A DNA stretch of 64,000 nucleotides, from assembly GCA_031270325.1 (NCBI GenBank), contig JAISXW010000011.1:62001-126000 (forward strand), given 5' to 3'. The stretch's first letter is position 1. Each line of letters starts with the position of its first letter. A model generated the notes under the pieces. It was not told the origin of the DNA, did no database searches, and worked only from the letters and a program-made list of their open reading frames with translations. Below are positions 1 through 8,738 of the stretch, piece after piece. The translations under genes and the position numbers were made by a program. The stretch is from Streptococcaceae bacterium (GTDB taxonomy: Bacteria; Bacillota; Bacilli; Lactobacillales; Streptococcaceae).

Positions 1-2
1 GT

Positions 3-1739
3 GTCGTTTTTAACGAAATCACTAAAGATGCGGTAAAGGAAGCCTTTAAAGAACCACGGTCAATTGACTTAGATTTGGTCGATGCTCAACAAGCACGCCG
101 CATTCTCGATCGTTTGGTGGGCTATTCAATTTCGCCTATTCTATGGAAGAAAATCAAAAAAGGTTTGTCAGCTGGTCGTGTGCAATCCATCGCCCTCAAG
201 CTGATTATTGATCGTGAAAAGGAAATCAATGCCTTTATTCCAGAGGAATACTGGTCAATCGCAGGCAATTTCAAAAAAGGCACGAAGAAATTTGCGGCTA
301 ACTTTTACGGTCTTGATGGCAAGAAGAAAAAACTGCATCATAACTCAGATGTCTTAGAAGTCATGGAACGGCTGACATCTGCTGATTTTAGGGTCGATCA
401 GGTCGATAAAAAAGAGCGCCGGCGCAATGCACCGCTGCCTTATACGACTTCCTCTTTGCAACAAGATTCAGCTAATAAAATCAATTTTAGGGCTAGAAAG
501 ACGATGTCTGTTGCCCAACAACTGTATGAAGGGATCACGCTTGGCCCTAACGGTCATCAAGGGCTGATTACATATATGAGGACGGACTCAACCCGTATTT
601 CGCCCCTTGCTCAAACCGCTGCTGCAAGCTATATCGTTGACACCTATGGCGAACCTTATAGTAAGCATGGCAGTCGTGTCAAGAATATTGCCGGTGCGCA
701 GGATGCCCATGAGGCGATTCGCCCGTCCAATGTCTTGTATACACCCGAAAGTATTGCCAAGTATCTCGACAAAGACCAATTAAAGTTGTATCGCTTGATT
801 TGGAATCGTTTTGTTGCTAGCCAGATGACAGCGGCGATCTTTGATACGGTCAAGGTTAATCTCTCGCAAAACGGTGTGATCTTTACAGCAAATGGTTCTC
901 AGGTCAAGTTTGAGGGCTACATGGCTGTCTATAATGATGCCGATAAAAGTAAAATGTTACCAGAGATGGCAGTTGGCGATCTTGTCAAAAAAGAAACGAT
1001 TCAGCCCGAGCAGCATTTCACTCAGCCACCTGCACGTTACAGCGAAGCAACCTTAATCAAGACACTAGAAGAAATCGGTGTCGGTCGGCCGTCTACCTAT
1101 GCACCAACGCTGGAAACGATTCAACGGCGCTACTATGTTAAACTCTCTGCTAAGCGCTTTGAGCCGACAGAGCTAGGTGAGATTGTCAATCAAATGGTTG
1201 TGGCATTTTTCCCCAATATCGTCAATACAGCCTTTACGGTTGATATGGAGCGGTCATTGGACGATGTCGAACATGGCACCAGACAGTGGGTAGATGTGGT
1301 AGATAAGTTTTATCAACCTTTTGCGCTTGAGTTGGAAAAAGCTGAAACCGAGATTGAAAAGATTCAAATCAAAGACGAACCAGCTGGCTTTGACTGTGAC
1401 GTTTGTGGGCATCCGATGGTCATCAAACTGGGAAAATATGGTAAGTTTTATGCCTGTAGTAATTTCCCAGATTGCCGTAATACCAAAGCCATTGTTAAAG
1501 AGATTGGTGTGATTTGTCCGACCTGTCATCAAGGTCAAGTCATTGAGCGAAAATCAAAACGCAATCGGATTTTCTACGGTTGTGCCCGTTATCCTGACTG
1601 TGACTTTACCTCATGGGATAAACCAATTGGCCGTGATTGTCCAAAATGTGGGCAATTCTTGGTCGAAAAGAAAGTCCGTGGTGGCGGTAAACAAGTTGTT
1701 TGTAGCAACGGTGACTATGAGGAAGAAAAGATTAAATAG
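3..1739 (+). CDS. topA: DNA topoisomerase I, C-terminal part (cut by window start)
   Basis: Type IA topoisomerase that relaxes negative supercoils by passing one strand through a transient single-strand break. The reading frame is already open at the first bases, so the N-terminal Toprim domain lies outside the window. The active-site region [14 protein letters not shown] is present; its Tyr makes the covalent link to DNA. Downstream, [17 protein letters not shown] is a conserved type IA block. Three C-terminal zinc-ribbon units follow: CDVCG...CSNFPDC, CPTCHQ...CARYPDC and CPKCG...CSNGDY. The third has only three cysteines, which I recall as normal in the family's streptococcal members. A hairpin terminator follows. 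Confidence 0.97.
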   Translation, partial: VVFNEITKDAVKEAFKEPRSIDLDLVDAQQARRILDRLVGYSISPILWKKIKKGLSAGRVQSIALKLIIDREKEINAFIPEEYWSIAGNFKKGTKKFAANFYGLDGKKKKLHHNSDVLEVMERLTSADFRVDQVDKKERRRNAPLPYTTSSLQQDSANKINFRARKTMSVAQQLYEGITLGPNGHQGLITYMRTDSTRISPLAQTAAASYIVDTYGEPYSKHGSRVKNIAGAQDAHEAIRPSNVLYTPESIAKYLDKDQLKLYRLIWNRFVASQMTAAIFDTVKVNLSQNGVIFTANGSQVKFEGYMAVYNDADKSKMLPEMAVGDLVKKETIQPEQHFTQPPARYSEATLIKTLEEIGVGRPSTYAPTLETIQRRYYVKLSAKRFEPTELGEIVNQMVVAFFPNIVNTAFTVDMERSLDDVEHGTRQWVDVVDKFYQPFALELEKAETEIEKIQIKDEPAGFDCDVCGHPMVIKLGKYGKFYACSNFPDCRNTKAIVKEIGVICPTCHQGQVIERKSKRNRIFYGCARYPDCDFTSWDKPIGRDCPKCGQFLVEKKVRGGGKQVVCSNGDYEEEKIK

Positions 1740-1765
1740 TACGATACGATGAAGACTAAGAGTGC

Positions 1766-1800
1766 AACACGCTGTCACTGTATGACGGCGTGTTTTTGTT
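1766..1800 (+). terminator. topA intrinsic terminator
   Basis: AACACGCTGTCA and TGACGGCGTGTT form a 12-bp stem (one G-T pair) around CTGTA, followed by TTTGTTT. It lies 27 bp after the topA stop. Confidence 0.8.
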
Positions 1801-1834
1801 TGAACCAATCGAGGCGCTAACGTTTAAACCAAAA

Positions 1835-1981
1835 ATATCAAGCGTGGTCAAAAAAGAGTGGTCGTTGGTCAAAAAAGAGTCGGCGTTGGTCAAAAAAGAG
1901 TGTCTGTCGAGTAAAAAAGATGTGCCGTCTGGAAAAAAAGAGTGATCGTCATGTAAAAAAGATGCGCCGTCGGATAAAAAA
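1835..1981. repeat. 21-bp phased repeat array, A-tract type
   Basis: Six clear units of exactly 21 bp (1856-1981) and a weaker first one. Each has the form GA(G/T)TG....CGT....(T)AAAAAA. Flanking bases have diverged, but the A6 tract and the spacing are kept. It fills most of the 357-bp gap between topA and the next gene, starting 35 bp after the topA terminator. A minus-strand ORF crosses it but has no ribosome site and is explained by the stop-free 7-codon unit. Confidence 0.85.
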
Positions 1982-2029
1982 TGGTCATCTTTTATCAAGC
2001 TGCTTGAGTGATTGGGTGTCAGGGAAGAG

Positions 2030-2058
2030 TTGCTAATCTCTTGCTTTAGCGGTATAAT
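2030..2058 (+). promoter_or_regulatory. Sigma-A promoter for the 2097-3672 operon
   Basis: TTGCTA and TATAAT separated by 17 bp, about 40 bp before a strong ribosome site (GAAGGAGGGG) and the ATG at 2097. Confidence 0.7.
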
Positions 2059-2096
2059 TTAAGAAAAATGACTGTTTGCTGTGAAGGAGGGGAATT

Positions 2097-2864
2097 ATGA
2101 AAAAAAGATACGTCGGATTAGGCATCTTTCTACTGATGTTGGGTGGGTTCACCCTAAGTCAGCAGGCAGATGTTAAACCCAAGCAAACTAAAAAATCGAC
2201 AGCAACGCCCCAAGATAAAGCGTCACCTCAATCAGATGTCTGGGCATCCAAAGCGGCAGCAATCAAATTTTATGAAAAGGTCGTCAAAAACACTGCCAAC
2301 CAAAAATTAATCTCGATTGATAGCAATAATTATTCGGCAGCACAATGGCAGCTTGAAACACAAGGTCAAGATGACATCACACTCCATTACACTAACATTG
2401 GCGGTGCAGGGGGGAGCTATCTGAAGCTTTTAAAAGATGATGAACATGTCAAAATGTTGAACTTTTATGGCAATGCTTCGTTTCCGGGACAGCCAACCCA
2501 CCAATTTATTGTTAGGATTTCTGATGGTCTGATCATCGAAGACCAAAGCGATGCCAGATATGTTCAAGAGATACAAACAATTCCGGCAGCACTTATTGGA
2601 ACTTGGCAAAGTGATGATGGCACCATAAGCTATGTCTTGCAAAGTAATGCGATTGTATTTAATGATAAGACCTGTACTATTGAAAAAATAGAGGCGCAAC
2701 AAAGGGGTGGGCAACATACTATTTACACCATGACCTTTTCCTTGCAAGATTTCAAAGAAAAATACGGTGAAAGTTCGGTAGGCATTGGTTCACAACCATT
2801 CATCTTTGATTATGATAATACCAATCAAACGATTGATGTCGGTGTCGTGCTACATAAGAGATAA
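2097..2864 (+). CDS. Secreted or membrane-anchored protein of unknown function
   Basis: 255 residues. The N-terminus (KKR, then a hydrophobic run to about residue 21) is a signal peptide or anchor. There is no lipobox cysteine. A Lys/Thr/Gln-rich linker follows (about 25-50), then WASKAAAIKFYEKV and a mixed alpha/beta C-terminal region with LIGTWQSDDGTISYVL near residue 180, which recalls small extracytoplasmic proteins of lactic acid bacteria. I do not recognise the family with certainty. It is first in an operon with a small membrane protein and an HD-domain protein; the start is fixed by a strong GGAGGGG site. Confidence 0.7.
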   Translation: MKKRYVGLGIFLLMLGGFTLSQQADVKPKQTKKSTATPQDKASPQSDVWASKAAAIKFYEKVVKNTANQKLISIDSNNYSAAQWQLETQGQDDITLHYTNIGGAGGSYLKLLKDDEHVKMLNFYGNASFPGQPTHQFIVRISDGLIIEDQSDARYVQEIQTIPAALIGTWQSDDGTISYVLQSNAIVFNDKTCTIEKIEAQQRGGQHTIYTMTFSLQDFKEKYGESSVGIGSQPFIFDYDNTNQTIDVGVVLHKR

Positions 2865-2890
2865 GGCGGTAAAGATGGTACAAAGAAAAA

Positions 2891-3151
2891 ATGGCTAAAC
2901 AAGTTTGGCAGATCGTTGATGACAAACTACCGAAACGGCTTAAGGTACTTCCCTTGTGGGTTAAGCTGATATTGACAATCCTGAGTCTAGCGGTTGCCCT
3001 TATTTTGATTCCGCTACTCATCAGCTTAGCCATCATGTCAAGCGCTTTGTACATCGCCAGCTTTGTTGCTTACCCGCTAGTGTCAGTGTTGATTTCTTTG
3101 GCAGTGGTTGTGGTAGTGATTTGGGTAATTAAAAGACGTGGAGATAGTTAA
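2891..3151 (+). CDS. Small two-helix membrane protein
   Basis: 86 residues. A short basic N-terminal segment (AKQVWQIVDDKLPKRLK) precedes two long hydrophobic stretches at about 23-48 and 52-79, ending in KRRGDS, so both ends are probably cytoplasmic. No family recognised. The ribosome site is weak (AAAGAAAA). Its stop overlaps the start of the following HD-domain gene (TAATG), so the two are translationally linked. Confidence 0.65.
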   Translation: MAKQVWQIVDDKLPKRLKVLPLWVKLILTILSLAVALILIPLLISLAIMSSALYIASFVAYPLVSVLISLAVVVVVIWVIKRRGDS

Positions 3152-3672
3152 TGGATAAAGATAACCAATCGTTGTCTCAAACTCGTTTGTCAATTGAACG
3201 TGTGATCACTGATTTTGAGGTTGAGCGTGTCTTACACGGCGTTTACATCACTGATTTGCTAAGGAGAGCCTATCTACTAGCCCAAGCCGCACATTCTGGT
3301 CAGGTGGATAAAGCAAATGTTGCTTATATTGAGCACCCCAAGAGGGTTGCGAGTTTTGTTAAGACAGATGAGGAAAAAGCGACTGCCTTTCTCCACGATA
3401 CGCTTGAAGATACTGAAGTGATAATGGCTGATTTACAGGCTATTGGTATGCCAAGTTCTGTAATGACAGCAGTCCAATTATTGACTCATGACAAAAATCA
3501 ACCCTACTTTGATTATCTGGCGGAAGTTAAGCAAGATCAATTGGCACGAACAGTTAAATTAGCAGATTTAAAACATAATTCTGACGTCTCTCGATTGCAC
3601 AATCTAACCGATAGTGACAATGAAAGACTAGCTAAATACAAGAAAGCTATTGCGTTTTTACAGAATGAGTAG
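3151..3672 (+). CDS. HD-domain phosphohydrolase, (p)ppGpp hydrolase-like
   Basis: 173 residues. The HD metal-binding pattern is visible: AHSGQ near residue 48, a histidine in YIEHPKRVA, the paired His-Asp in FLHDTLEDTE near 87, and KLADLKHNSD near 135. This order is that of the hydrolase domain of Rel/SpoT and of stand-alone small alarmone hydrolases (MESH1 type). No synthetase or regulatory domain is attached. Members of this family are often misnamed GTP pyrophosphokinase. Removal of the 3'-diphosphate from ppGpp is inferred from the motifs; another nucleotide substrate is possible. A separate alarmone synthetase (relQ) lies at 57.7 kb. It is last in its operon and ends before a terminator. 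Confidence 0.75.
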   Translation: MDKDNQSLSQTRLSIERVITDFEVERVLHGVYITDLLRRAYLLAQAAHSGQVDKANVAYIEHPKRVASFVKTDEEKATAFLHDTLEDTEVIMADLQAIGMPSSVMTAVQLLTHDKNQPYFDYLAEVKQDQLARTVKLADLKHNSDVSRLHNLTDSDNERLAKYKKAIAFLQNE

Positions 3673-3703
3673 TAGTTATTGCTTGTAGAGCACGTGATAA
3701 ATC

Positions 3704-3733
3704 AAGTCTCAGCTAATAGGTTGAGGCTTTTTT
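3704..3733 (+). terminator. Terminator after the HD-domain gene
   Basis: AAGTCTCA pairs with TGAGGCTT (one G-T pair), followed by a T run. Confidence 0.7.
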
Positions 3734-3764
3734 GATGGTTCAGCTAGCTAAATCCTCCTTTGGA

Positions 3765-3850
3765 CACGACAAACGCATGACACAATTGCAGATTGGAGGC
3801 GTGTCGCCACGCAGTTTTGAGACAAAGATCGAAACGGCACCACCGTAATC
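3765..3850 (-). repeat. Dispersed intergenic repeat, inverted copy
   Basis: GGCGTGTCGCCACGC-AGTTTTGAGACAAA is close to the reverse complement of sequences at 13625-13660 and 16850-16880 (TTGTCTCAAAA, then CGTGG and ACACGC). It sits in the 337-bp gap before gpsB, which otherwise holds only a terminator and a promoter. Confidence 0.55.
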
Positions 3851-3942
3851 ACGCTAGTATTTGGCTAGATATTAAGGAGTTATTGCGATCATGCTCATGC
3901 GATTGCTTTATGCATTTGTTGTGAACTTCGTCACAGTGAGAC

Positions 3943-3971
3943 TTGTCAAGGTCTTTATTTTTTGGTAAGAT
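3943..3971 (+). promoter_or_regulatory. gpsB promoter
   Basis: TTGTCA, 17-bp spacer, TAAGAT preceded by TGG (extended -10). It lies 39 bp before the gpsB ATG. Confidence 0.65.
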
Positions 3972-4009
3972 TAAATCTATAACGATAGAAATAGTGAGAA
4001 TTTTAAAAA

Positions 4010-4420
4010 ATGGCGACTTATAATTTTACCCCTAAAGATATTTATGATGCAGATTTTGATATTAAAATGCGTGGCTATGACAAGGATCAAGTCAATGATT
4101 TGTTAGATGACGTCATTGTTGATTATGAAAGATTCCAAGAGGAAATCCTGTCTTTGCAAGAAGAAAATGAATTTTTAAAGAAAAAGATTCGTAATCTTGA
4201 AAGCAAACCACAGATTGCCGTATCGGAAAATACCCAACGGTTTAATCCGCTTGGTTCAGTTGGTGAGGCAGCAGAAGCAGGTGCTGGGGCGCGTGTGACG
4301 ATGAAATCGGCTAATAATTTTGATATTCTGAAACGGTTGAATCGTTTGGAACGTGCGGTATTTGGTCCTCAAGCTCAAACAACGACAAGTGGTGCGGAGA
4401 GTGGCGTTAGCGCTGAATAA
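4010..4420 (+). CDS. gpsB: Cell-cycle protein GpsB
   Basis: 136 residues. The N-terminus (FTPKDIYDADFDIKMRGYDKDQVNDLLDDV) is the DivIVA/GpsB membrane- and partner-binding domain, followed by a coiled coil (about 30-70) and a low-complexity linker, then a short C-terminal helix (NFDILKRLNRLERAVFG) typical of GpsB. GpsB coordinates septal and peripheral wall synthesis by docking penicillin-binding proteins and other division proteins at midcell. It lies just upstream of rnpB and in the same cluster as mapZ, as in streptococci. Start chosen at the ATG giving the family N-terminus; the ribosome site is weak. Confidence 0.95.
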   Translation: MATYNFTPKDIYDADFDIKMRGYDKDQVNDLLDDVIVDYERFQEEILSLQEENEFLKKKIRNLESKPQIAVSENTQRFNPLGSVGEAAEAGAGARVTMKSANNFDILKRLNRLERAVFGPQAQTTTSGAESGVSAE

Positions 4421-4484
4421 TCCAAACAGCGCCAGTCTAATAATCTCTCCACTCAGTTCGTGATGGGATAGACAGTTGTGGAAC

Positions 4485-4890
4485 AACCAGTTTTTGGATA
4501 ATTGCGCGATTTCTTGCTTGTCTTGTGAATCGTGAGGAAAGTCCATGCTCGCGCGAGCTGAGATGCTCGCAGTGTTTGTGCTAGGCGAAACCATAAGCCT
4601 AGGTAGGTGTGTCAGACCTAACGGCTGAATTTTAGCTAAGTTTTCCTTGTGAAGATAAGCGACAAATTCTGTAAAAGTGCCATAGAGACGAGTTGCTTTG
4701 GAAACTTAGCAAGTGGAACGTGGTAAACCCCTCAAGCGAGCAACCCAAACTTATGGTAGGGGCACTTGCCAAGCGGAAGTGAACGTACGGCGAGGCTGGG
4801 TTTAGCATGACTAAACTTGGCAGACAGATGATTATCGAAGGTTGGTGCAACGCCAACTGGAACAAAACATGGCTTATAGAAAACTGGATG
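4485..4890 (+). ncRNA. rnpB: RNase P RNA (class B)
   Basis: Catalytic RNA of ribonuclease P, which makes the 5' ends of tRNAs. Conserved core sequences are visible: GAGGAAAGTCCATGCTCGC near 4530, the AGGCGAAACCATAAGCCTA helix near 4582, GTGGAACGTGGTAAACCC near 4710, and near the 3' end GCAACGCCAACTGGAACAAAACATGGCTTATAG. The ends are set by helix P1, in which CCAGTTTT (4487-4494) pairs with AAAACTGG. A terminator follows. The ends are estimates to within a few bases. Confidence 0.93.
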
Positions 4891-4896
4891 ACAGGG

Positions 4897-4924
4897 GCTG
4901 GGGCGTAAAGCTCCAGCTTTTTTG
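4897..4924 (+). terminator. rnpB terminator
   Basis: GCTGGGGC and GCTCCAGC form a stem (one G-T pair) followed by seven T. Confidence 0.85.
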
Positions 4925-5019
4925 ATAAACTTGACCTTTGTAGTTGACCAATCTAGACACGCTAAAGCTGAATAGATAGGCGTGTGAAAGCACTTGGGTC
5001 GATTGATGAAAGAGATGAG

Positions 5020-6171
5020 ATGAAAAATAATTTTAATTTGGTAGCGACTGCTGCGGCCGGGCTAGAAAGTTTGACCGCACGTGAATTGCGTGATTTGGGG
5101 ATTGAGACCAAACTAGACGATCGTTCACGTGTTCTATTCTCAGGCGACAAGGCAACCATTGCCACGGCGAATCTCTGGTTAAGAACAGCTGACCGGATCA
5201 AAATCATTGTCGGGGAGTTTCCTGCGACCACCTTTGATGACTTGTTTGAAGGGGTCTATGCTTTGGATTGGCCAGAACTATTACCCTTTGGCGCACAATT
5301 TCCGATCGCCAAGGCCAAAGCGATCAAGTCTGACTTGCATCATGAGCCAAGTATTCAAGCCATCACTAAAAAAGCGATTGCTAAAAAGTTGCAGGTGCAT
5401 TATCATCGACCGGAAAACGTGCCAATTCCTGAAACGGGCGCTCTCTTCTCTTTGGAAGTCGCGCTGTACAAAAATGTGGCAACGATTATGCTCGATACAA
5501 CGGGCGCGTCACTTTTTAAACGGGGCTATCGCGTGGATAAAGGCGGTGCACCGATTAAAGAAAATATGGCAGCTGCTATTATCATGTTGACCAATTGGCG
5601 TGCGAATATGTCTCGCCCGCTGATTGATCCGACTTGTGGTTCTGGTACTTTTTGTATCGAGGCTGCATTGATTGGGATGAATATTGCGCCCGGCTTCAAT
5701 CGTGAGTTTGCTTTTGAAGCATGGCCTTGGTTTGAAGCGGATATTTTTAAGAAGGTTAGGGATGATGCGGAAGCCCAAGCTGATTATGATGCGGTGCTTG
5801 ATATTTCAGGTTTTGATATTGATGGCAAAATGATTCAAATTGCCCAAGAAAATGCTTTGGAGATTGGCTTAGATGGTCTCATTCAGTTTAAGCAGATGAG
5901 ACTGCAAGATTTCCGTACGGATAAGTTGGACGGTGTGTTGATTGCGAATCCACCTTATGGCGAGCGTTTGGGAGATGAGGCAGCAGCCCATCAGCTGTAT
6001 CAAGAAATGGGTCAAACCTTTAAGCCACTTGAGACTTGGAGTAAATACATCATTACAAGTGACTTGGATTTTGAAAAGCATTATGGTGCTAAAGCTACTA
6101 AAAAGCGAAAGTTGTATAACGGCCGTCTTCGCACAGATCTATATCAATATTTTGGGAAGAGAATAAAATAA
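5020..6171 (+). CDS. THUMP-domain class I SAM-dependent RNA methyltransferase (RlmL/YpsC family)
   Basis: 383 residues. The N-terminus (NLVATAAAGLESLTARELRDLG) begins the ferredoxin-like and THUMP RNA-binding region (to about 160). The methyltransferase fold follows, with PLIDPTCGSGTFCIEAA as the SAM-binding motif, DIDGKMI as the acidic loop, and IANPPYGERLGDE as the catalytic NPPY motif for N-methylation of guanine in RNA. The family relative RlmL makes m2G in 23S rRNA; the exact target here is inferred. The ATG at 5020 (after AAAGAG) gives the family's usual N-terminus; a GTG at 4984 would add 12 unconserved residues. The stop is two bases before mapZ. Confidence 0.92.
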   Translation: MKNNFNLVATAAAGLESLTARELRDLGIETKLDDRSRVLFSGDKATIATANLWLRTADRIKIIVGEFPATTFDDLFEGVYALDWPELLPFGAQFPIAKAKAIKSDLHHEPSIQAITKKAIAKKLQVHYHRPENVPIPETGALFSLEVALYKNVATIMLDTTGASLFKRGYRVDKGGAPIKENMAAAIIMLTNWRANMSRPLIDPTCGSGTFCIEAALIGMNIAPGFNREFAFEAWPWFEADIFKKVRDDAEAQADYDAVLDISGFDIDGKMIQIAQENALEIGLDGLIQFKQMRLQDFRTDKLDGVLIANPPYGERLGDEAAAHQLYQEMGQTFKPLETWSKYIITSDLDFEKHYGAKATKKRKLYNGRLRTDLYQYFGKRIK

Positions 6172-6172
6172 T

Positions 6173-7897
6173 ATGTCTAAAAAGAAGAAAAAAACAGCTT
6201 ATAAAGAAAAAACAATTGCCTTGAAAGATGCTGAAAAGTTGACAGTCGAAGAAGTGGCGACTAAGTCTCACAAAATCGCAGCAGATAATTTGAATCAGGA
6301 AAGCTCGCTTGATAAGTATATTCGGCAGCACCGGTCTCAGATTGAAACAGTCAAAAAAGAACGGAAAGAGAAAAAACTTGCGGCAGCAGCAGCTCTGGAT
6401 GACTTGGTCAAAACAGCTCGTGCTTCGGCAGAGGTAGCAGAGGAGCCTCAGGTGACGGATGCTGTTTCGGATGCGAGCGAAACGACAGAAGCGGAAGCGA
6501 TTAAATCGACTGAAGCGACTGCTACGACAGAAGTGACTGATCTTGCGCCAGATGATTCAGTCTCTAGTTCGAATGATACACCTGATGCTGAAACAAGCGA
6601 GACGCCAATCCAACCTGAACAAGCTGAAATTGAACAGTCCGAACAAGCTTCAACACCAAGTTCGCCGGTAGCTCTCGACTCTGACTCTGAGGTACAGGTC
6701 ACAAGTGATGTCTCAGAAGCGGTTGAACCTGATTTTCCTGAAGTACATGGGTCTTTTGATACGGTTGTCTTGGCAGCTGATGAAGCAGCTGTGCAAGCAA
6801 GCCCTGATACGACTGAGGCGGCTGATACGGTAGATGCGGCAGTTGCACCTGAAACTTTCTCAGGCAAGTCGCGTACTGATAAAACAGTCCTCAAATCAGA
6901 TGAGATCAGCGATAATGATGACGAGGCTGGCACTAGCAGTCGCAAGTATCAAAAACCTTTGATTATCGGTGCTTGTGCCTTGCTCCTATTATCTGCTGGT
7001 GGTCTTGTTTGGCACAATGTTGACCAAGCCAATCAAAAACAGGCAGCTAAAACTGCTAAAGACAAGGCTCAAAAATCAGAGGAAGCGAAAAAAACAGCAG
7101 CCTTTAAGCAAAGCTATGCGGCATTTTTCACAGACAAAAAGCAAACCAAACTAAAAAATGATCACTTTGCCCAGATTGATCAGTTGTCAAAAGAACTGGC
7201 AAAATTATCTGGACAAGCTGACTATGCTAGCCTGAAAGCTAAGGTAACGGCGCTAAAAGCTGATATCTCAGCTATCCAAGCCATGAATGCTAATTTTGAT
7301 AAAGCTGTCATTGTGGATGGTGTCCTAGATCAAACGGCTCATGTGCGAGATGGGGCAAAGTTAAGTTATACGGCAACAGAAAACGACACCTTGAATACCT
7401 TGCTTAAAGCAGCAGTGACCCACGGTCAAGAACAGCAAAAAGCGGCAACATCAGCAGCGGTTGCCTCCTCTGCTGCTGCAGCAAACGCAGTAAATGCTGG
7501 CAATCAGACGGCGCAATCAACAACTGCAGCTGGCGCAAGTCAAGCGCCAGCTACAACAGCGACCGGTAGTGGTCTCACCACGGCGCAATATCAAGCCCAA
7601 TATCCAGCTGTTGCACTCAATACCTCACTGTCTCGTGTCCCAGTAGATCCTCATGCCAACTTGGCGGATTCAGCATTTGCATGGGAGGCTGGCATCAAGG
7701 AATTAGTCTTGCAAAAATGTCGTGAGCGAGGGTACATCTCAGGTGATGCTTATATCTTACTCCCTGCAAGTATTCAAAAAGGCAATGGTTACTACAATCT
7801 TTACCGACCAGATGGCTTTTATTTGGTTTCGATCAATTGTAAAACCGGTTATTTTGTCGGCAATGGTGCTGGTCATGCGGACGACTTGGATTATTAG
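6173..7897 (+). CDS. mapZ: Mid-cell-anchored protein MapZ (LocZ)
   Basis: 574 residues, bitopic. The cytoplasmic part begins SKKKKKTAYKEKTIALKDAE and runs to about 260, mostly as an acidic Ser/Thr/Ala/Glu-rich segment. One transmembrane helix (LIIGACALLLLSAGGLVW) lies at about 261-280. Outside follow a helical domain (about 285-425), a Ser/Ala/Thr-rich linker, and the conserved C-terminal domain with CRERGYISGDAYILLPASI and FYLVSINCKTGYFVGNG, which is diagnostic for MapZ. MapZ marks the division site in streptococci and positions FtsZ through its N-terminus while the outer part binds peptidoglycan. The order gpsB, rnpB, methyltransferase, mapZ is the streptococcal one. Confidence 0.93.
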   Translation: MSKKKKKTAYKEKTIALKDAEKLTVEEVATKSHKIAADNLNQESSLDKYIRQHRSQIETVKKERKEKKLAAAAALDDLVKTARASAEVAEEPQVTDAVSDASETTEAEAIKSTEATATTEVTDLAPDDSVSSSNDTPDAETSETPIQPEQAEIEQSEQASTPSSPVALDSDSEVQVTSDVSEAVEPDFPEVHGSFDTVVLAADEAAVQASPDTTEAADTVDAAVAPETFSGKSRTDKTVLKSDEISDNDDEAGTSSRKYQKPLIIGACALLLLSAGGLVWHNVDQANQKQAAKTAKDKAQKSEEAKKTAAFKQSYAAFFTDKKQTKLKNDHFAQIDQLSKELAKLSGQADYASLKAKVTALKADISAIQAMNANFDKAVIVDGVLDQTAHVRDGAKLSYTATENDTLNTLLKAAVTHGQEQQKAATSAAVASSAAAANAVNAGNQTAQSTTAAGASQAPATTATGSGLTTAQYQAQYPAVALNTSLSRVPVDPHANLADSAFAWEAGIKELVLQKCRERGYISGDAYILLPASIQKGNGYYNLYRPDGFYLVSINCKTGYFVGNGAGHADDLDY

Positions 7898-7908
7898 TGG
7901 CAACTGAG

Positions 7909-7921
7909 GAAACCGAACATT
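7909..7921 (+). promoter_or_regulatory. PurR operator (PurBox) of purC-purL
   Basis: GAAACCGAACATT matches the lactococcal PurBox as I recall it (AWWWCCGAACWWT) at 12 of 13 positions. Its central G (7915) lies 76 bp before the start of transcription predicted from the TATGAT at 7979, the spacing reported for L. lactis PurR-activated promoters. It sits between the mapZ stop and the mapZ terminator. Confidence 0.75.
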
Positions 7922-7925
7922 TAGA

Positions 7926-7955
7926 TAAAAACTGCTCGTTTGAGGCAGTTTTTTT
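7926..7955 (+). terminator. mapZ terminator
   Basis: AAAACTGC and GCAGTTTT form the stem, followed by a T run. Confidence 0.8.
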
Positions 7956-7978
7956 GCTGTGTTCAAAGAGAATTACGT

Positions 7979-7984
7979 TATGAT
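7979..7984 (+). promoter_or_regulatory. purC -10 element
   Basis: TATGAT, with no good -35 at the right distance, as expected for a PurR-activated promoter. The ribosome site AAAGGAG and ATG 8012 follow. Confidence 0.6.
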
Positions 7985-8011
7985 AGACTTATATCATCAA
8001 AGGAGAATAAA

Positions 8012-8734
8012 ATGACTGAAAAACGGACACTACTTTATGAGGGAAAAGCTAAAAATCTTTACCACACTGACGATGAAACGATTGTGCTTGCCGAATACAA
8101 GGATCAAGCAACAGCGTTGAATGGTAAGAAAAAAGATTTGATTGCTGGTAAAGGCGAGCTCAATAATCAGATTACCAGCTTGATTTTTAGGGAACTGAAC
8201 CGGCGTGGTGTTCGCACACATTTTATTGAACAAGTTTCAAATACCGAACAATTAAATACCAAGGTTGCCATCATTCCTTTAGAAGTTGTCGTTCGTAATT
8301 ATACAGCGGGCTCATTTTCAAAACGCTTTGGCTTGGCTGAAGGCTTGAAGTTTCCGACACCGATTGTCGAATTTTACTACAAAAATGATGCGTTAGATGA
8401 TCCCTTTATCAACGATGCCCATGTCAAATATCTCGAGATTGCGACAGACGAAGAAATTGCCTATCTCAAAAAAGCAGCCCTTGAAATTGATGAGATTCTG
8501 ACCGATATTTTTGCCCAAATTGATCTCAAGCTGATTGACTTTAAATTGGAATTTGGTCGGCTACCTGATGGGGAAATTATTCTAGCAGATGAAGTCTCTC
8601 CAGATACATCACGTCTCTGGGATGCGGACAATCATCATGTCGATAAAGATGTCTATCGTCGTGATCTAGGGGATCTAATCCCTGTCTATCAACAGGTGCT
8701 TGCTGGTCTACAAACAAAATTTGAAGGAAAATAA
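8012..8734 (+). CDS. purC: SAICAR synthetase
   Basis: 240 residues, full length. It condenses CAIR with aspartate using ATP in purine synthesis. Motifs: [16 protein letters not shown] (ATP loop), [16 protein letters not shown], and [14 protein letters not shown] (substrate and metal binding). The ATG at 8012 follows AAAGGAG; a longer in-frame start at 7940 would run through the mapZ terminator. It is first in a two-gene purC-purL operon, with purL starting four bases after its stop, and is probably activated by PurR when PRPP is high. Confidence 0.97.
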   Translation: MTEKRTLLYEGKAKNLYHTDDETIVLAEYKDQATALNGKKKDLIAGKGELNNQITSLIFRELNRRGVRTHFIEQVSNTEQLNTKVAIIPLEVVVRNYTAGSFSKRFGLAEGLKFPTPIVEFYYKNDALDDPFINDAHVKYLEIATDEEIAYLKKAALEIDEILTDIFAQIDLKLIDFKLEFGRLPDGEIILADEVSPDTSRLWDADNHHVDKDVYRRDLGDLIPVYQQVLAGLQTKFEGK

Positions 8735-8738
8735 TCTC

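Noticed and set aside
6448..6945. 165-codon minus-strand ORF
   Set aside because: Shadow of the Ser/Thr/Ala/Glu-rich low-complexity part of mapZ.
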